This document shows, piece after piece, positions 37,602 to 46,034 of a stretch of 64,000 nucleotides of DNA; the first letter of the stretch is position 1; every line of letters starts with the position of its first letter. Origin of the DNA: Deltaproteobacteria bacterium (lineage in GTDB: Bacteria > Desulfobacterota > Syntrophia > Syntrophales > JAFGHS01); NCBI GenBank assembly GCA_016930075.1, contig JAFGHS010000043.1, forward strand, positions 1-64,000. The letters run 5' to 3'. The notes under the pieces are model-generated. The model had not been told where the DNA came from and searched no databases. It saw nothing but the letters and a program-made list of their open reading frames with translations. The translations under genes were made by a program, and so were the position numbers.

Positions 37602-37922
37602 TTTTGGGTGTACATTTGGCGTCCGCGTACACCCAAAAATTTCGCGTACACCCAAAAGTACACCCAAAAAGGAGCAACCCATTGCAAGGATTGATAATTC
37701 CGCTGACAGAAATTAAGGTCTTGCAGGCTAAGCCGCAAGACAAACAATTTTCTCTTTTCGACGGCGGCGCCTTATTCCTTCTCGTTGCTCCGTTCGGCAG
37801 CAAGCTTTGGCGCTTGAAGTACCGCTTATATGGTTTTTTTTCAAAATCCGACGTTTTTGGGTATACGCGAGGGCTTAATATACACCCAAAATTTTCGCGT
37901 ATACCCAAATATATACCCAAAA
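37602..37922. repeat. Eight integrase arm-type dodecamers near attL
   Basis: Variants of TTTTGGGTGTAC and its complement GTACACCCAAAA occur at 37602, 37627, 37646, 37658, 37855, 37880, 37899 and 37911 (12 bases each, often in direct tandem). Two further copies lie beside attR at 53030 and 53042. Their restriction to the two ends, next to an Arm-DNA-binding-domain integrase, marks them as integrase or excisionase sites. Confidence 0.7.
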
Positions 37923-37957
37923 ACGAAATGAAAGGAGCTACCCCTTGCCAAGATTAA
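37682..37957 (+). pseudogene. Truncated duplicate of the integrase N-terminus
   Basis: From a TTG at 37682 behind AAAAAGGAG, the first 48 or so codons (LIIPLTEIKVLQAKPQDKQF and on to LWRLKYRL) repeat those of the intact integrase at 37945 with a few substitutions. After about 37830 the homology ends and the frame runs into the second copy of the upstream region. The duplicated unit (about 37575-37830 and 37827-38090) includes the arm-type sites, so it is either a tandem duplication or the stump of an earlier integrated element. Confidence 0.75.
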
Positions 37958-39177
37958 TAATTCCCTTGACAGAAATGAAAGTCTTGAAGGCTAAACCGCA
38001 AGACAAGAAATATTTTCTTTTTGACGGCGGCGGCTTATTCCTTCTCGTTACTCCATCTGGCGGCAAGCTTTGGCGATTCAAATATCGCTTTGACGGGAAG
38101 TCAAAACTTCTTGCCCTGGGGTCATATCCTGAAATCAGTCTTGCATCAGCGAGAGAGGTGCGGAAAACGGCCAGATCGGATATTGCTCAAAAGATAGACC
38201 CCGGTGAGGTACTCAAGGCGCAAAAAAAAGCTTTGACGGGGGATATAGAGACCTTCGAAGCCATAGCCCGTGAATGGCACGACAAGTTCAAATCGAATTG
38301 GACCGCTGCCTATGCCGATCTAAAAATGACCCGTATGGAGCAGGACCTGTTCCCCTGGATCGGGAAGAAACCAATTGCCGAAATCAAAGCCCCTGAATTA
38401 CTTGCAGCGCTTCGGCGTGTGGAAAGCCGGGGGGCGCTGGAAACAGCACGCCGCATCCGGACTATTGCCGGCGAAGTCATGCGTTACGCGGTTGCAACGG
38501 GCCGGGCCGAACGCGATCCGACGGGCGATCTTAAAGGCGCTCTTGCAAAACCACCCGAAAGGCATCACGCCGCCCTTACAGAACCAAAAGACGTTGCCCC
38601 CCTTCTCAGGTCCCTTGACGGCTACGAGGGGCACTTTGTTGTTAAGTGCGCCTTGAGACTCGCACCCCTCTTTTTCGTGCGCCCAGGGGAACTGAGACAC
38701 GCAGAATGGGCTGAAATGGATTTGGATGAAGCGACATGGAATATCCCGGCGCCCAAGATGAAGATGAAACAGGCACATCTTGTTCCGCTTTGCCGTCAAG
38801 CCGTGGCAATATTGACAGAGTTGAAGGAATTAACCGGGGCAAGCCCGTATGTCTTTCCATCAGGCAGGACGTTTTCAAGACCGATGAGTGAAAATGCCGT
38901 ACTCGCAGCGTTGCGCCGCATGGGATACGACAAGGACACAATGTCCGGGCACGGTTTCCGGGCTATGGCCCGAACGATATTAGATGAAATCCTTCAAGTG
39001 AGAGTGGATATCATAGAACATCAACTCGCCCATGCCGTCAAAGACCCTAACGGCCGAGCTTACAATCGGACGTCGCATCTTGAAGAACGTCGGAAAATGA
39101 TGCAACTATGGGCTGATTATCTGGATGGCCTGAAGGCAGGCGCGGAGGTTATTCCATTTAAATTGATGGGAAAATAA
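37945..39177 (+). CDS. P4-type tyrosine integrase
   Basis: A 410-residue site-specific recombinase that inserts and excises the element at tRNA-Met. N-terminal Arm/DUF4102 domain (residues 1-95, GGLFLLVTPSGGKLWRFKYR), SAM-like core-binding domain (about 100-190) and the catalytic domain with R246 (RPGELR), H336-x2-R339 (HGFR), H363 and nucleophile Y373. All catalytic residues are present. It starts at a TTG seven bases behind AAAGGAG. A truncated copy of its N-terminus lies immediately upstream. Confidence 0.95.
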   Translation: MPRLIIPLTEMKVLKAKPQDKKYFLFDGGGLFLLVTPSGGKLWRFKYRFDGKSKLLALGSYPEISLASAREVRKTARSDIAQKIDPGEVLKAQKKALTGDIETFEAIAREWHDKFKSNWTAAYADLKMTRMEQDLFPWIGKKPIAEIKAPELLAALRRVESRGALETARRIRTIAGEVMRYAVATGRAERDPTGDLKGALAKPPERHHAALTEPKDVAPLLRSLDGYEGHFVVKCALRLAPLFFVRPGELRHAEWAEMDLDEATWNIPAPKMKMKQAHLVPLCRQAVAILTELKELTGASPYVFPSGRTFSRPMSENAVLAALRRMGYDKDTMSGHGFRAMARTILDEILQVRVDIIEHQLAHAVKDPNGRAYNRTSHLEERRKMMQLWADYLDGLKAGAEVIPFKLMGK

Positions 39178-39243
39178 AAAACAAACCCGATATGGCGATT
39201 CCTTCTTGTCGGGAATCTCATCAAGAGGAAAAGGGTGATGTAA

Positions 39244-40137
39244 ATGAAAAAAGCAAAGCATCAAACAGAAGACGATTTTTCTTTAAAGGAAATGCAAGAT
39301 TTTTTTGCAGTTTTAAAAACGGTTGTTAACGAGCGGGGAAATATCGACATATTAATGCGTCAAAAATCAATTGTTTTTTTTAACAAAGATCAAATTAATG
39401 AATACATAAAACGGTTAGAGCCTTATGCGAATCGGCAATCCATTCTGAATTTTGTCACGGGTATAGATTTTTATTGCGGAGAATATTCCAAAATTGTCGA
39501 ACGGTTGACGCCAGAGAAGAAGGAAAAAATACAGACGGATTTTAAAACAAGTCTGACGTCAGCTCTGGCAGCAGACCGAAGAAAAAAACGGACGGATTTC
39601 GATACAGTGATACAGAATGCGAAAATAGTTATTGCAAGATTGAAAAGAATTTCCGCACATCAAGATGTTGTTGCCTACCCTACTACAGTCATGGATCTGG
39701 CCTTTATGGAAAGCCCCTTTGGCGATGGAGAACTTCTTAAGGAAATACAAAACAAAAACCAGAAAGTAGCGGATAAGGCAAAAAAGGCAACGTTATCCCT
39801 GATTGAATTTGTCGAGGCGCTTGAAGCGGCCAATTGTATGAACGCACCGCTTCAAGCGGGCCGCCAAAAAGCTGGCAACGATGGAATCGCAGACATTATT
39901 GCTATGTTTTACGGTAGATATATAGGAAAACCAACCCATCCCCACACCGGAGGTTTCTATTTAGCTGTGCAACTGACCTTTGAGTGTCTCGACCTCCCCC
40001 ATGTTGACCCGGATCGCCGGGTCAAAGTCGCCCTTGCGAAATTGCGGCCTGTAAATTCACCAAAATCGTCAATAGACGTCCGACGCGGGCGGGCATACGC
40101 CGGATATGGTGAAGAAGTGCCGTTAGGCAAAGGCTAA
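39244..40137 (+). CDS. Hypothetical protein, element cargo
   Basis: A 297-residue, lysine-rich, mainly helical protein with no recognised domain. The C-terminal part (IADIIAMFYGRYIGKPTHPHTGGFYLAVQLTFECLDLPHVDPDRRVKVAL) resembles short segments near the ends of other integrase-linked cargo proteins, without a name I can support. It sits between the integrase and the AlpA-like gene, the usual place for accessory or host-interaction cargo in P4-like islands. AGGAAAAGGG precedes the ATG. Confidence 0.6.
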   Translation: MKKAKHQTEDDFSLKEMQDFFAVLKTVVNERGNIDILMRQKSIVFFNKDQINEYIKRLEPYANRQSILNFVTGIDFYCGEYSKIVERLTPEKKEKIQTDFKTSLTSALAADRRKKRTDFDTVIQNAKIVIARLKRISAHQDVVAYPTTVMDLAFMESPFGDGELLKEIQNKNQKVADKAKKATLSLIEFVEALEAANCMNAPLQAGRQKAGNDGIADIIAMFYGRYIGKPTHPHTGGFYLAVQLTFECLDLPHVDPDRRVKVALAKLRPVNSPKSSIDVRRGRAYAGYGEEVPLGKG

Positions 40138-40356
40138 TCGGCGGTCGGTGATGGCGGAACCATGCAAAATAATTTCATGAAGCAAAAGGGTTAACAAAAA
40201 CGATCTTCTTATAACTTCCAGATAGATTACAAACACTTACACTAAGACAAAAACCCATCAACTATTTTTAGTTTTCGCCAATATCGGTTTATCCAATCTT
40301 ATTATATGTAATAGCCATCAATACAATCTACAGAATCTTTTAGGGAGGTAATTTAG

Positions 40357-40551
40357 ATGAAATTTTATCGTTTACCGGATGTCCAGGCCAGATATGGGAT
40401 ATCGCGAAGTACGGTCTATAAATGGATTTCTGAAGATAAATTCCCCTCACCCGTAATGCTTGGGCCGCGCGTTTCTGCCTGGCCAGAAGAAAAGCTCGAT
40501 CAGTTTGACGAAACCATTCTGACCCAAAACAAAAGAGATGCATCATTATGA
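40357..40551 (+). CDS. AlpA-like winged-helix regulator/excisionase
   Basis: A 64-residue protein with the AlpA/MerR-like pattern: RLPDVQARYGISRSTVYKWISEDKFPSPVMLGPRVSAWPEEKLDQF. In P4-like elements AlpA homologues activate the integrase or act as the excision factor. AGGGAGG precedes the ATG. Its stop overlaps the start of the next gene (ATGA), opening a chain of overlapping genes that runs to the zinc-finger primase. Confidence 0.88.
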   Translation: MKFYRLPDVQARYGISRSTVYKWISEDKFPSPVMLGPRVSAWPEEKLDQFDETILTQNKRDASL

Positions 40552-40844
40552 GCAGATACGACGCGATGGGTATAAACGCAATAGTCGCCGCGCTTGAATT
40601 GGCGCCCTATGATGGCGCTTTGCCGCTTGATTGGCGTATTCGAGATGATCTTCCAATCATCAAACAAAACGGAATTTGGGTAGGGAGAAAAAAAGAATTG
40701 CGGGCGTGGAAACAAACGCATGGGTATTTATTTTTGGAACTCCAAAAGCCGCGCGTCTTGTTGCCCATGAATTCAAGGCCGGAACCAAGAATACGCATGC
40801 GTTATGGTTCGCTGATTAAATATTTAATAACAGGAAGGAGATGA
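40548..40844 (+). CDS. Small winged-helix-like protein
   Basis: A 98-residue basic protein. The middle (DDLPIIKQNGIWVGRKKELRAWKQ) follows the wing-and-strand pattern of AlpA-type domains, p-I-x-x-n-G-x-W-v-g-R-x-x-L-x-x-W, also present in the next gene product. It probably binds DNA. Both ends overlap neighbours by ATGA. It may be a second regulator or a replication accessory protein; no family name can be supported. Confidence 0.6.
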   Translation: MSRYDAMGINAIVAALELAPYDGALPLDWRIRDDLPIIKQNGIWVGRKKELRAWKQTHGYLFLELQKPRVLLPMNSRPEPRIRMRYGSLIKYLITGRR

Positions 40845-41497
40845 ACTTTATGACACAGGAATCAGATATTGACTATTTGGCAATCGCGCAAAAAGCCACG
40901 AGAGAGAGAGGCCGGCCATACTTAAACAACCTCGTTGCGCCGCTTAACGATGAAGACTTCGTCTTGATCAGCGCCGGCGTTCTTGAACGCTTTTGCGGAA
41001 TCGTCTTTGGGAAAAAAATGCCTTTCCTATCTTTGTACTACTGGAAGCGAGACTACGGCTTTCCAATGAGAAAAGAGGGGGGATTCCCTACACTGCACCT
41101 ATGTGAATTTATCACCTGGATAGGCCTCCATGATCACGGGAATGGCCCTCAAAGCATTTCAACCGAAACGCTAAAACGGGACGACTTGATGTCGAGATTA
41201 AACGCACTTTCAAACACTGAACTGGATGGCCTGCGAGGTATTGCAGATTTCATCAACAAAGAAATGGAATCTGTATATCTCTGGCCAAAAAATTGGATCG
41301 GCTGTCCCATTTATCGCAACCCACAAGGTCAATGGCGTGTTGGCAGGAGAGACCTGCTTCTATGGATGAACACAGTAGGCATCAATTTCCCCATCTCTTG
41401 CCTGGACCCTTCCGACATGCGTAGCGTATTCGTCAATCCTTTTGAACGAGACAACAAGGAAAGTGAGGCTGGACATGAAGACCGTTGCTCCGATTAA
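40841..41497 (+). CDS. Hypothetical protein with AlpA-like module
   Basis: A 218-residue protein with two segments of winged-helix look: KKMPFLSLYYWKRDYGFPMRKEGGFPTLHLCEFITW near residues 58-93 and CPIYRNPQGQWRVGRRDLLLWMNTVG near 160-185. The second is a clear echo of the preceding protein. It probably binds DNA in regulation or replication initiation. An ATG at 40850, eight bases after GGAGA, is an equally good start. Its end overlaps the primase zinc-finger gene by 23 bases. Confidence 0.6.
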   Translation: MNFMTQESDIDYLAIAQKATRERGRPYLNNLVAPLNDEDFVLISAGVLERFCGIVFGKKMPFLSLYYWKRDYGFPMRKEGGFPTLHLCEFITWIGLHDHGNGPQSISTETLKRDDLMSRLNALSNTELDGLRGIADFINKEMESVYLWPKNWIGCPIYRNPQGQWRVGRRDLLLWMNTVGINFPISCLDPSDMRSVFVNPFERDNKESEAGHEDRCSD

Positions 41498-41825
41498 CCG
41501 AAAAGCTATCGTTGCCGATTTGATCCTCAATGACAGTCAAAAAGACCTCCTTATGATCGACCACCCGGCAATCGTTAAAGAGTTTTTAGATACCCGTAGC
41601 CCTGTACGCGGCGACTGTCCGTTTTGTGATGATGCCAAAAATTCCCTTTCTTATTATCCGCTATCCGACTCGTTCTTCTGTCGCCGTTGTAGAAAGTCCG
41701 GGGAGCTTTTAGACCTGTATAAACGTATCAAGGGCATCGACTCTGATGAAGCGGCAGAAAGCAGTTTTGTAGAAAGGTACATAAAAAACCAGGATAATCA
41801 TTTTCGTGATGGGCGGGTTATATAA
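41475..41825 (+). CDS. CHC2-type zinc-finger primase fragment protein
   Basis: A 116-residue protein with a four-cysteine ribbon C48-x2-C51 and C69-x2-C72 (CPFCDDAKNSLSYYPLSDSFFCRRC) followed by SGELLDLYKRIKGIDSDEAAE, the arrangement of the DnaG/CHC2 template-sensing domain. No TOPRIM catalytic domain follows, so the primase seems split or reduced, with the helicase encoded separately downstream. The ATG at 41475 has GAGG seven bases before it. Confidence 0.8.
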   Translation: MKTVAPINRKAIVADLILNDSQKDLLMIDHPAIVKEFLDTRSPVRGDCPFCDDAKNSLSYYPLSDSFFCRRCRKSGELLDLYKRIKGIDSDEAAESSFVERYIKNQDNHFRDGRVI

Positions 41826-42038
41826 ATGCTTCGAGACCATATCCATAAACCCCGGACCCCTTCACAGGGAAGCATTCCAACTATCCATCGTCGTGCCTGG
41901 ATGTCGGCGGGTCCTTCCTGGCATCGAAGAACAATACGGAACGAAGACCCCCAAAATTTATGTCCGGATAACTTCCCGTTTGCGTGGGAAAATGGGAATT
42001 TGCAATTTAATTTAATAAATTGGGCGATAAAATTATGA
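41826..42038 (+). CDS. Small hypothetical protein between primase finger and helicase
   Basis: A 70-residue basic protein that starts directly after the previous stop and ends in an ATGA overlap with the helicase start. That arrangement supports translation. Sequence (RTPSQGSIPTIHRRAWMSAG and onward) has no recognised domain. An alternative frame at 41806-42015 overlaps it; the coupling argument favours this one. Confidence 0.45.
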   Translation: MLRDHIHKPRTPSQGSIPTIHRRAWMSAGPSWHRRTIRNEDPQNLCPDNFPFAWENGNLQFNLINWAIKL

Positions 42039-43654
42039 CTGACATTAACGATGGCGATGAAATAAGAAAGCAGGTTTTGGATCGGGTTGAACAGGAGGCG
42101 GCGCAGATCGCGGCGTCCGATCCGGACGGCAGCATGGCCCAGGCCCAGGAAGAAATCACGGATAAATTCATCGATCAGTGTTTGTTCGCAAATGAGCTGG
42201 GTGATGGAATGCTGTTCGCCAAAATATTCCGAGATAAGTTTATTTACTGTAAAAACTCTCAGTCTTGGTACTCTTGGGCCGGACATTATTGGCGGCGGGA
42301 TGTCATGGGCCTGGCTTTAGCCGGCGTTGAGCAAGTCGTCGACAAATACCTCAGCTACTACAAGACCGTTTCAGCGCAGCGGGTTAATCTTCTGGCAGCC
42401 GGCGAAGAGGCTAAATCGGGAAAAGTCAGCGCCCTCAAAGACAAGGCCGACGCCCTCCTGGCCCGCGCCCGGCAACTCCGAGGCGTTCGCCGACGCAGCA
42501 ACTGCCTTGATTGGGCTCATACGTGCCAAGAGGCTATCGCCATTACCGGTGACGAATTCGACAATCACCCCCTACTATTCCCCTGCGCGAATGGCGTAAT
42601 TGATCTGGAAACGGGCCGTCTGAATCCGGGCCGTCCGTCCGATTACCTGTCGCTTGCATCGCCAATTGAATTCCAAGGGATCGATACCCCGGCGCCGATC
42701 TGGGAGTGTGCGCTTATGGAAATCTTTGCCGGCAATGAAAAACTTGTCGCCTACGTGCAACGCCTCTTCGGTTATGCGATGACGGGCCTCGTTAAAGAAA
42801 AGGTATTCGTTGTACTGTTCGGGCCGACCGGCTGGAATGGCCGATCCCTGATTGTCGAGACGATCAGTTATGCCATGGGAGATTTGGCCGGTAGCATACC
42901 TGCAGAGATGCTTTTGGCGCAGCGTTATGCAAAGAGCGCTTCTGCACCTTCGCCGGATATCATTTCACTGAAAGGCGTCCGGCTCGCTTTCGCTTCAGAA
43001 ATTGACGAGGATCAAAAATTTTCGACGGCAAAAATAAAGTGGCTCACTGGGAAAGACGAACTCAATGGCCGCTCTCCGCATGATCGCTTTAGCACGCGGT
43101 TTTGTCCGACGCATAAATTGTTCCTCATGACCAACACCCAGCCAGAGGCTGCCGCCCATGATAAGGCCTTTTGGGAACGCCTGCATCTAATTGTTTTTAC
43201 TATCTCTTTTGTTAATCGCGATCCTCTGGAATCCCATGAACGCCGGGCTATTTTGGATCTGGATGCGCAGCTCAGAGAAGAAGCGCCCGGCATCCTCGCC
43301 TGGATGGTCCGCGGCTGCCTCTTTTATCAAAGGGACGGCCTTAATCCGCCGATGGAGATCATCAAGGCCCGTGAGGACTATCGAAGAAATGAGGATGTCT
43401 TGGCCGACTTCATTGATGAATGCTGTCTTCGTGAAGACGGCGCAAAATGCAAAGCGAACGCCCTCTATGCCCGATATTGTGCCTGGTACAATGATAACGT
43501 TGGCACGAAGCCGCGCTCTGGAACGTGGTTTGGCAAGCAACTGCGCCTGAAATTCCTGAAAACAAAGGTTAACGGTTGCGTCATATACCACGGCATCGAT
43601 CTCTTGCCGATGCCTGAAAATAATGATGACCGGGGAGGGTTGGAGACGCTTTAG
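42035..43654 (+). CDS. P4/D5-family replicative helicase-primase C-terminal protein
   Basis: A 539-residue protein of the phage/plasmid primase P4-family type: a D5_N-like region (LDWAHTCQEAIAITGDEFDNHPLLFPCANGVIDLETG) and an SF3 helicase core with Walker A-like FGPTGWNGRSL (G263 to S271), Walker B-like GVRLAFASEIDEDQ and sensor LFLMTNTQP. The Walker A lysine is replaced by arginine (R270), which is unusual. It would unwind the element's origin. The ATG at 42035 is coupled to the upstream small gene. Its 5' end contains a 21-base stretch (42119-42139) found again in the repeat field near 51.3 kb. Confidence 0.85.
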   Translation: MTDINDGDEIRKQVLDRVEQEAAQIAASDPDGSMAQAQEEITDKFIDQCLFANELGDGMLFAKIFRDKFIYCKNSQSWYSWAGHYWRRDVMGLALAGVEQVVDKYLSYYKTVSAQRVNLLAAGEEAKSGKVSALKDKADALLARARQLRGVRRRSNCLDWAHTCQEAIAITGDEFDNHPLLFPCANGVIDLETGRLNPGRPSDYLSLASPIEFQGIDTPAPIWECALMEIFAGNEKLVAYVQRLFGYAMTGLVKEKVFVVLFGPTGWNGRSLIVETISYAMGDLAGSIPAEMLLAQRYAKSASAPSPDIISLKGVRLAFASEIDEDQKFSTAKIKWLTGKDELNGRSPHDRFSTRFCPTHKLFLMTNTQPEAAAHDKAFWERLHLIVFTISFVNRDPLESHERRAILDLDAQLREEAPGILAWMVRGCLFYQRDGLNPPMEIIKAREDYRRNEDVLADFIDECCLREDGAKCKANALYARYCAWYNDNVGTKPRSGTWFGKQLRLKFLKTKVNGCVIYHGIDLLPMPENNDDRGGLETL

Positions 43655-44439
43655 GATGATAAACATGCCAAAAACAAAAAAAATGGAAAACACAGAAAAC
43701 CACAGGAACAACTATCTATCTATCCCCCGTTCACGGTGGACGGTTGCGTTTTTGCCGATTTTCGCCCTTCACGGCATGGTCAATATAATATTTGGATTAT
43801 ATTCAGGAATTGCCGGTAACGGCCCGAACTACAAATTTTGGAGGGGAAACATAGATAGTTCAGCCCTTCTTTATTTTCCTACACTCAATTTTTTACTTCA
43901 CAAGTATAAATATAGTAAAAACTATGGAACTCTCTACCTAAAGACAATACCTATAAAGGATAGATTATAAATATATTAATAATCTTGAATAGTTATAAAA
44001 GAATAATAAAAAAGAGAATAGAAGAAGGGTAGACGGTTTTGAAAAGCGCCCACAATTTTAGGGAAAAAATAAACAGGGAGGGTTTGGAATCTGAACGGGG
44101 GGTTTCTATCACACGGAAAACCGAGGCTTTCCAGATCTTGGCGTTCATTCTTTGGTGCTTGTTGACCATTGGGCGACGTTTCTATCACACGGAAAGCCTC
44201 GGTTTTCCGGATCGCGCATAATGGGAAAAAAAACGGGACCAACTGGTTCGCTTTGCCGACTTCCGGATCGGGCGCTTTGCCGGAATGGTTTAGGGTGGGG
44301 GATAGCTTGGACAGGCTATTAAATAGGGGGGCATCGGTTTTTAGAATGTCCCCGAATTCGAGACGGGCAAGGGGGCGGGCTTGGGTCTCAGTTGCCGGAA
44401 CTATAATTTGCTCGGACACAAGAAGGAGGTTTTGAAAGA
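43655..44439 (+). other. Gene-poor AT-rich region; candidate replication origin
   Basis: 785 bases after the helicase without a convincing gene. The region has an inverted pair AACTATCTAT (43710) / ATAGATAGTT (43851), a very AT-rich stretch (about 43860-44035) that could melt easily, and the inverted-core repeat pair at 44102-44208. Origins of P4-like elements often lie beside the helicase gene, so this is the best candidate origin. Open frames here lack ribosome sites and protein-like composition. Confidence 0.4.
44102..44208. repeat. Pair of 31-base units with inverted 18-bp core
   Basis: GTTTCTATCACAC occurs directly repeated at 44102-44114 and 44178-44190. After it the first unit has GGAAAACCGAGGCTTTCC (44115-44132) and the second has the exact reverse complement GGAAAGCCTCGGTTTTCC (44191-44208). 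Flanks have the same orientation while cores are flipped. Confidence 0.85.
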
Positions 44440-44754
44440 ATGCCGGATTATTTCGAATGGCCGAAATCGGAAGAGGACATGACGCTTGGTGAATTGCGGA
44501 AAAGATTAAAACATTTCCAAGAAGAGGAAAAGTGCATGTCGGCATGGGTTGAAAAGGATGGCGCAGGATTGGAAACACTAAGATCGAATCCGTCTTCAGG
44601 CGAGGCAACGCTGCTTTTACTGACGGGACTCCATGATGACAAAGTAGAATGCCGTGAAAAGCTGCGAAAAGAGGTTGAAAAAATTCAGGCGGCTATTTCA
44701 AAAAAAGCGGCCGATCGGAACAGAAAAGGAGCAACTAAAAATGAAAGACGGTGA
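44440..44754 (+). CDS. Hypothetical helical protein
   Basis: A 104-residue charged protein, mostly helical, with a coiled-coil C-terminal half (DDKVECREKLRKEVEKIQAAISKKA). GAAGGAGG lies upstream of the ATG at good spacing. No family is recognised. It overlaps the next gene by 14 bases and opens a new gene block that runs through the M41 peptidase to the tape measure. Confidence 0.65.
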   Translation: MPDYFEWPKSEEDMTLGELRKRLKHFQEEEKCMSAWVEKDGAGLETLRSNPSSGEATLLLLTGLHDDKVECREKLRKEVEKIQAAISKKAADRNRKGATKNERR

Positions 44755-45064
44755 AGACTTTGAAAAAGAAATCAATCAACTGATAGAAGACGCCCGAAAG
44801 AAAAAAAATACCTTCCAGGAATACCTGGCCCTTCACAAAGAAATTTGTGAAAAAATTGATTCCGGCAAATGTAATGATATGCCGCTTATTCAGGCCGACG
44901 AGGCCCGCGCGATTCTGGAAATCATTGCCACGTTTGAGCATCGGGTCAACCTGCACAAGCAGCAATTGACGACCTACGTTGATGTTTTGAGTTCATTATC
45001 TCCCTTGTTCGATGAGTGGAGAGGGGTATTGCTGCGGATAATCAAATACAACGAGCAGCAATAA
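44741..45064 (+). CDS. Hypothetical helical protein
   Basis: A 107-residue protein (MKDGEDFEKEINQLIEDARKK at the N-terminus), predicted all-helical with no known domain. The ATG at 44741 lies nine or so bases after AAAAGGAG; an upstream in-frame extension into the previous gene is rejected. Its place in the block before the peptidase suggests co-expression only. Confidence 0.65.
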   Translation: MKDGEDFEKEINQLIEDARKKKNTFQEYLALHKEICEKIDSGKCNDMPLIQADEARAILEIIATFEHRVNLHKQQLTTYVDVLSSLSPLFDEWRGVLLRIIKYNEQQ

Positions 45065-45079
45065 GGCGGGCGTCTTTAT

Positions 45080-45994
45080 GTGCAGATGCCTTATTATGAG
45101 GGGCTTATGATTCGTAAAACTTCTTTTCAACCAAGTCCGTATGACCGCTACCGAATCACACATGAATGTGGACACGCAATTGTGTGGTGGTTTCATGGCT
45201 TCCTGTTGCTCAAGGTATCGGTGCAGGATACAGAAATCGACGGACGTATGGCTTCCGGTCACGTTAAATTGAAGTATTCAAGCGATACGGACGGCGGCAC
45301 CACGCCCGATCTTGTTGATCTTTTGACCGCTTCCCGTGTTTATGGTCTCATCGCCGGCAGGGTGGCTACAGAAATTTATTGTGGCCTCCGCACAGATGAG
45401 GGCTGTTCATTAGATTTTGAAACGGTCAAAAGTCTCATCGATCTTGACCCTGACACACTGAAAATTTATCGCTGGCGACAGGATCACCCAGGCGCCGGGA
45501 TTGAAGATCTCTACCTTGAATTCCGAAAGCCCGTCGCCCGCCTGCTGCGATCCGCGCCGGCCCGTCGTGCCGTTCGCGCTTTGTCAAAGGCTATCGATAA
45601 GGCCAGAATCCTGTCCGGCGCCGAAGCCGTGGCGATCATCGAAAAAGCCTGGGGCTGCCCACTGCCACCGCTGGCTATCCCAAGTGAAAAACATGTGGCT
45701 ATTGCCGACAAGGCGCCGCAAAGCTATGACGGGTTGATCAGATATATGAAATCGCTTGTGATGTTGATGAAGCGCGATATGTTGCCCCTTCGGTATAGCA
45801 ATGATCACATCGATCGCCTGTGGATTCAATTGCGTCTTCTTGAATTTACCTTAATGCCACCGGTGGAGGAAAGGCCCGCGCCGAAGATTAAAAGTGGCGT
45901 GATCGGCCCCAGATCCGGCAGGCAAAAAGGCCCCAAAGTGGAGGGAAAAGAAAAAGTCGCCCCTGCCGGGATAGCAAGTAACAGAAAAACCTGA
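45080..45994 (+). CDS. Orphan M41 (FtsH-type) peptidase-like protein
   Basis: A 304-residue protein with the zinc motif H28-E29-C-G-H32 in YRITHECGHAIVWWFHG, like the HEAGHAVV site of FtsH, followed by VYGLIAGRVATEIYCG (the FtsH LAGRAAEEI helix) and D112 in CSLDFETVKSLI, where FtsH has its third ligand Asp. No AAA ATPase domain or membrane helix is present. It may cleave a phage or host protein without unfolding. The start is a GTG at 45080; ATGs at 45086 and 45107 are alternatives. The proline/lysine-rich C-terminus looks disordered. Confidence 0.75.
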   Translation: MQMPYYEGLMIRKTSFQPSPYDRYRITHECGHAIVWWFHGFLLLKVSVQDTEIDGRMASGHVKLKYSSDTDGGTTPDLVDLLTASRVYGLIAGRVATEIYCGLRTDEGCSLDFETVKSLIDLDPDTLKIYRWRQDHPGAGIEDLYLEFRKPVARLLRSAPARRAVRALSKAIDKARILSGAEAVAIIEKAWGCPLPPLAIPSEKHVAIADKAPQSYDGLIRYMKSLVMLMKRDMLPLRYSNDHIDRLWIQLRLLEFTLMPPVEERPAPKIKSGVIGPRSGRQKGPKVEGKEKVAPAGIASNRKT

Positions 45995-46034
45995 ACGGCA
46001 AAAAGAAAAACCGTTGTGCTTTCCTCCAATGGTA

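Noticed and set aside
41806-42015. 69-residue frame between primase finger and helicase
   Set aside because: It overlaps the frame at 41826-42038, which has better coupling at both ends (start after the previous stop, ATGA overlap with the helicase).
43623-43970. 115-residue plus-strand frame after the helicase
   Set aside because: It overlaps the helicase 3' end, lacks a ribosome site, and has a composition unlike protein; the area has origin-like features instead.
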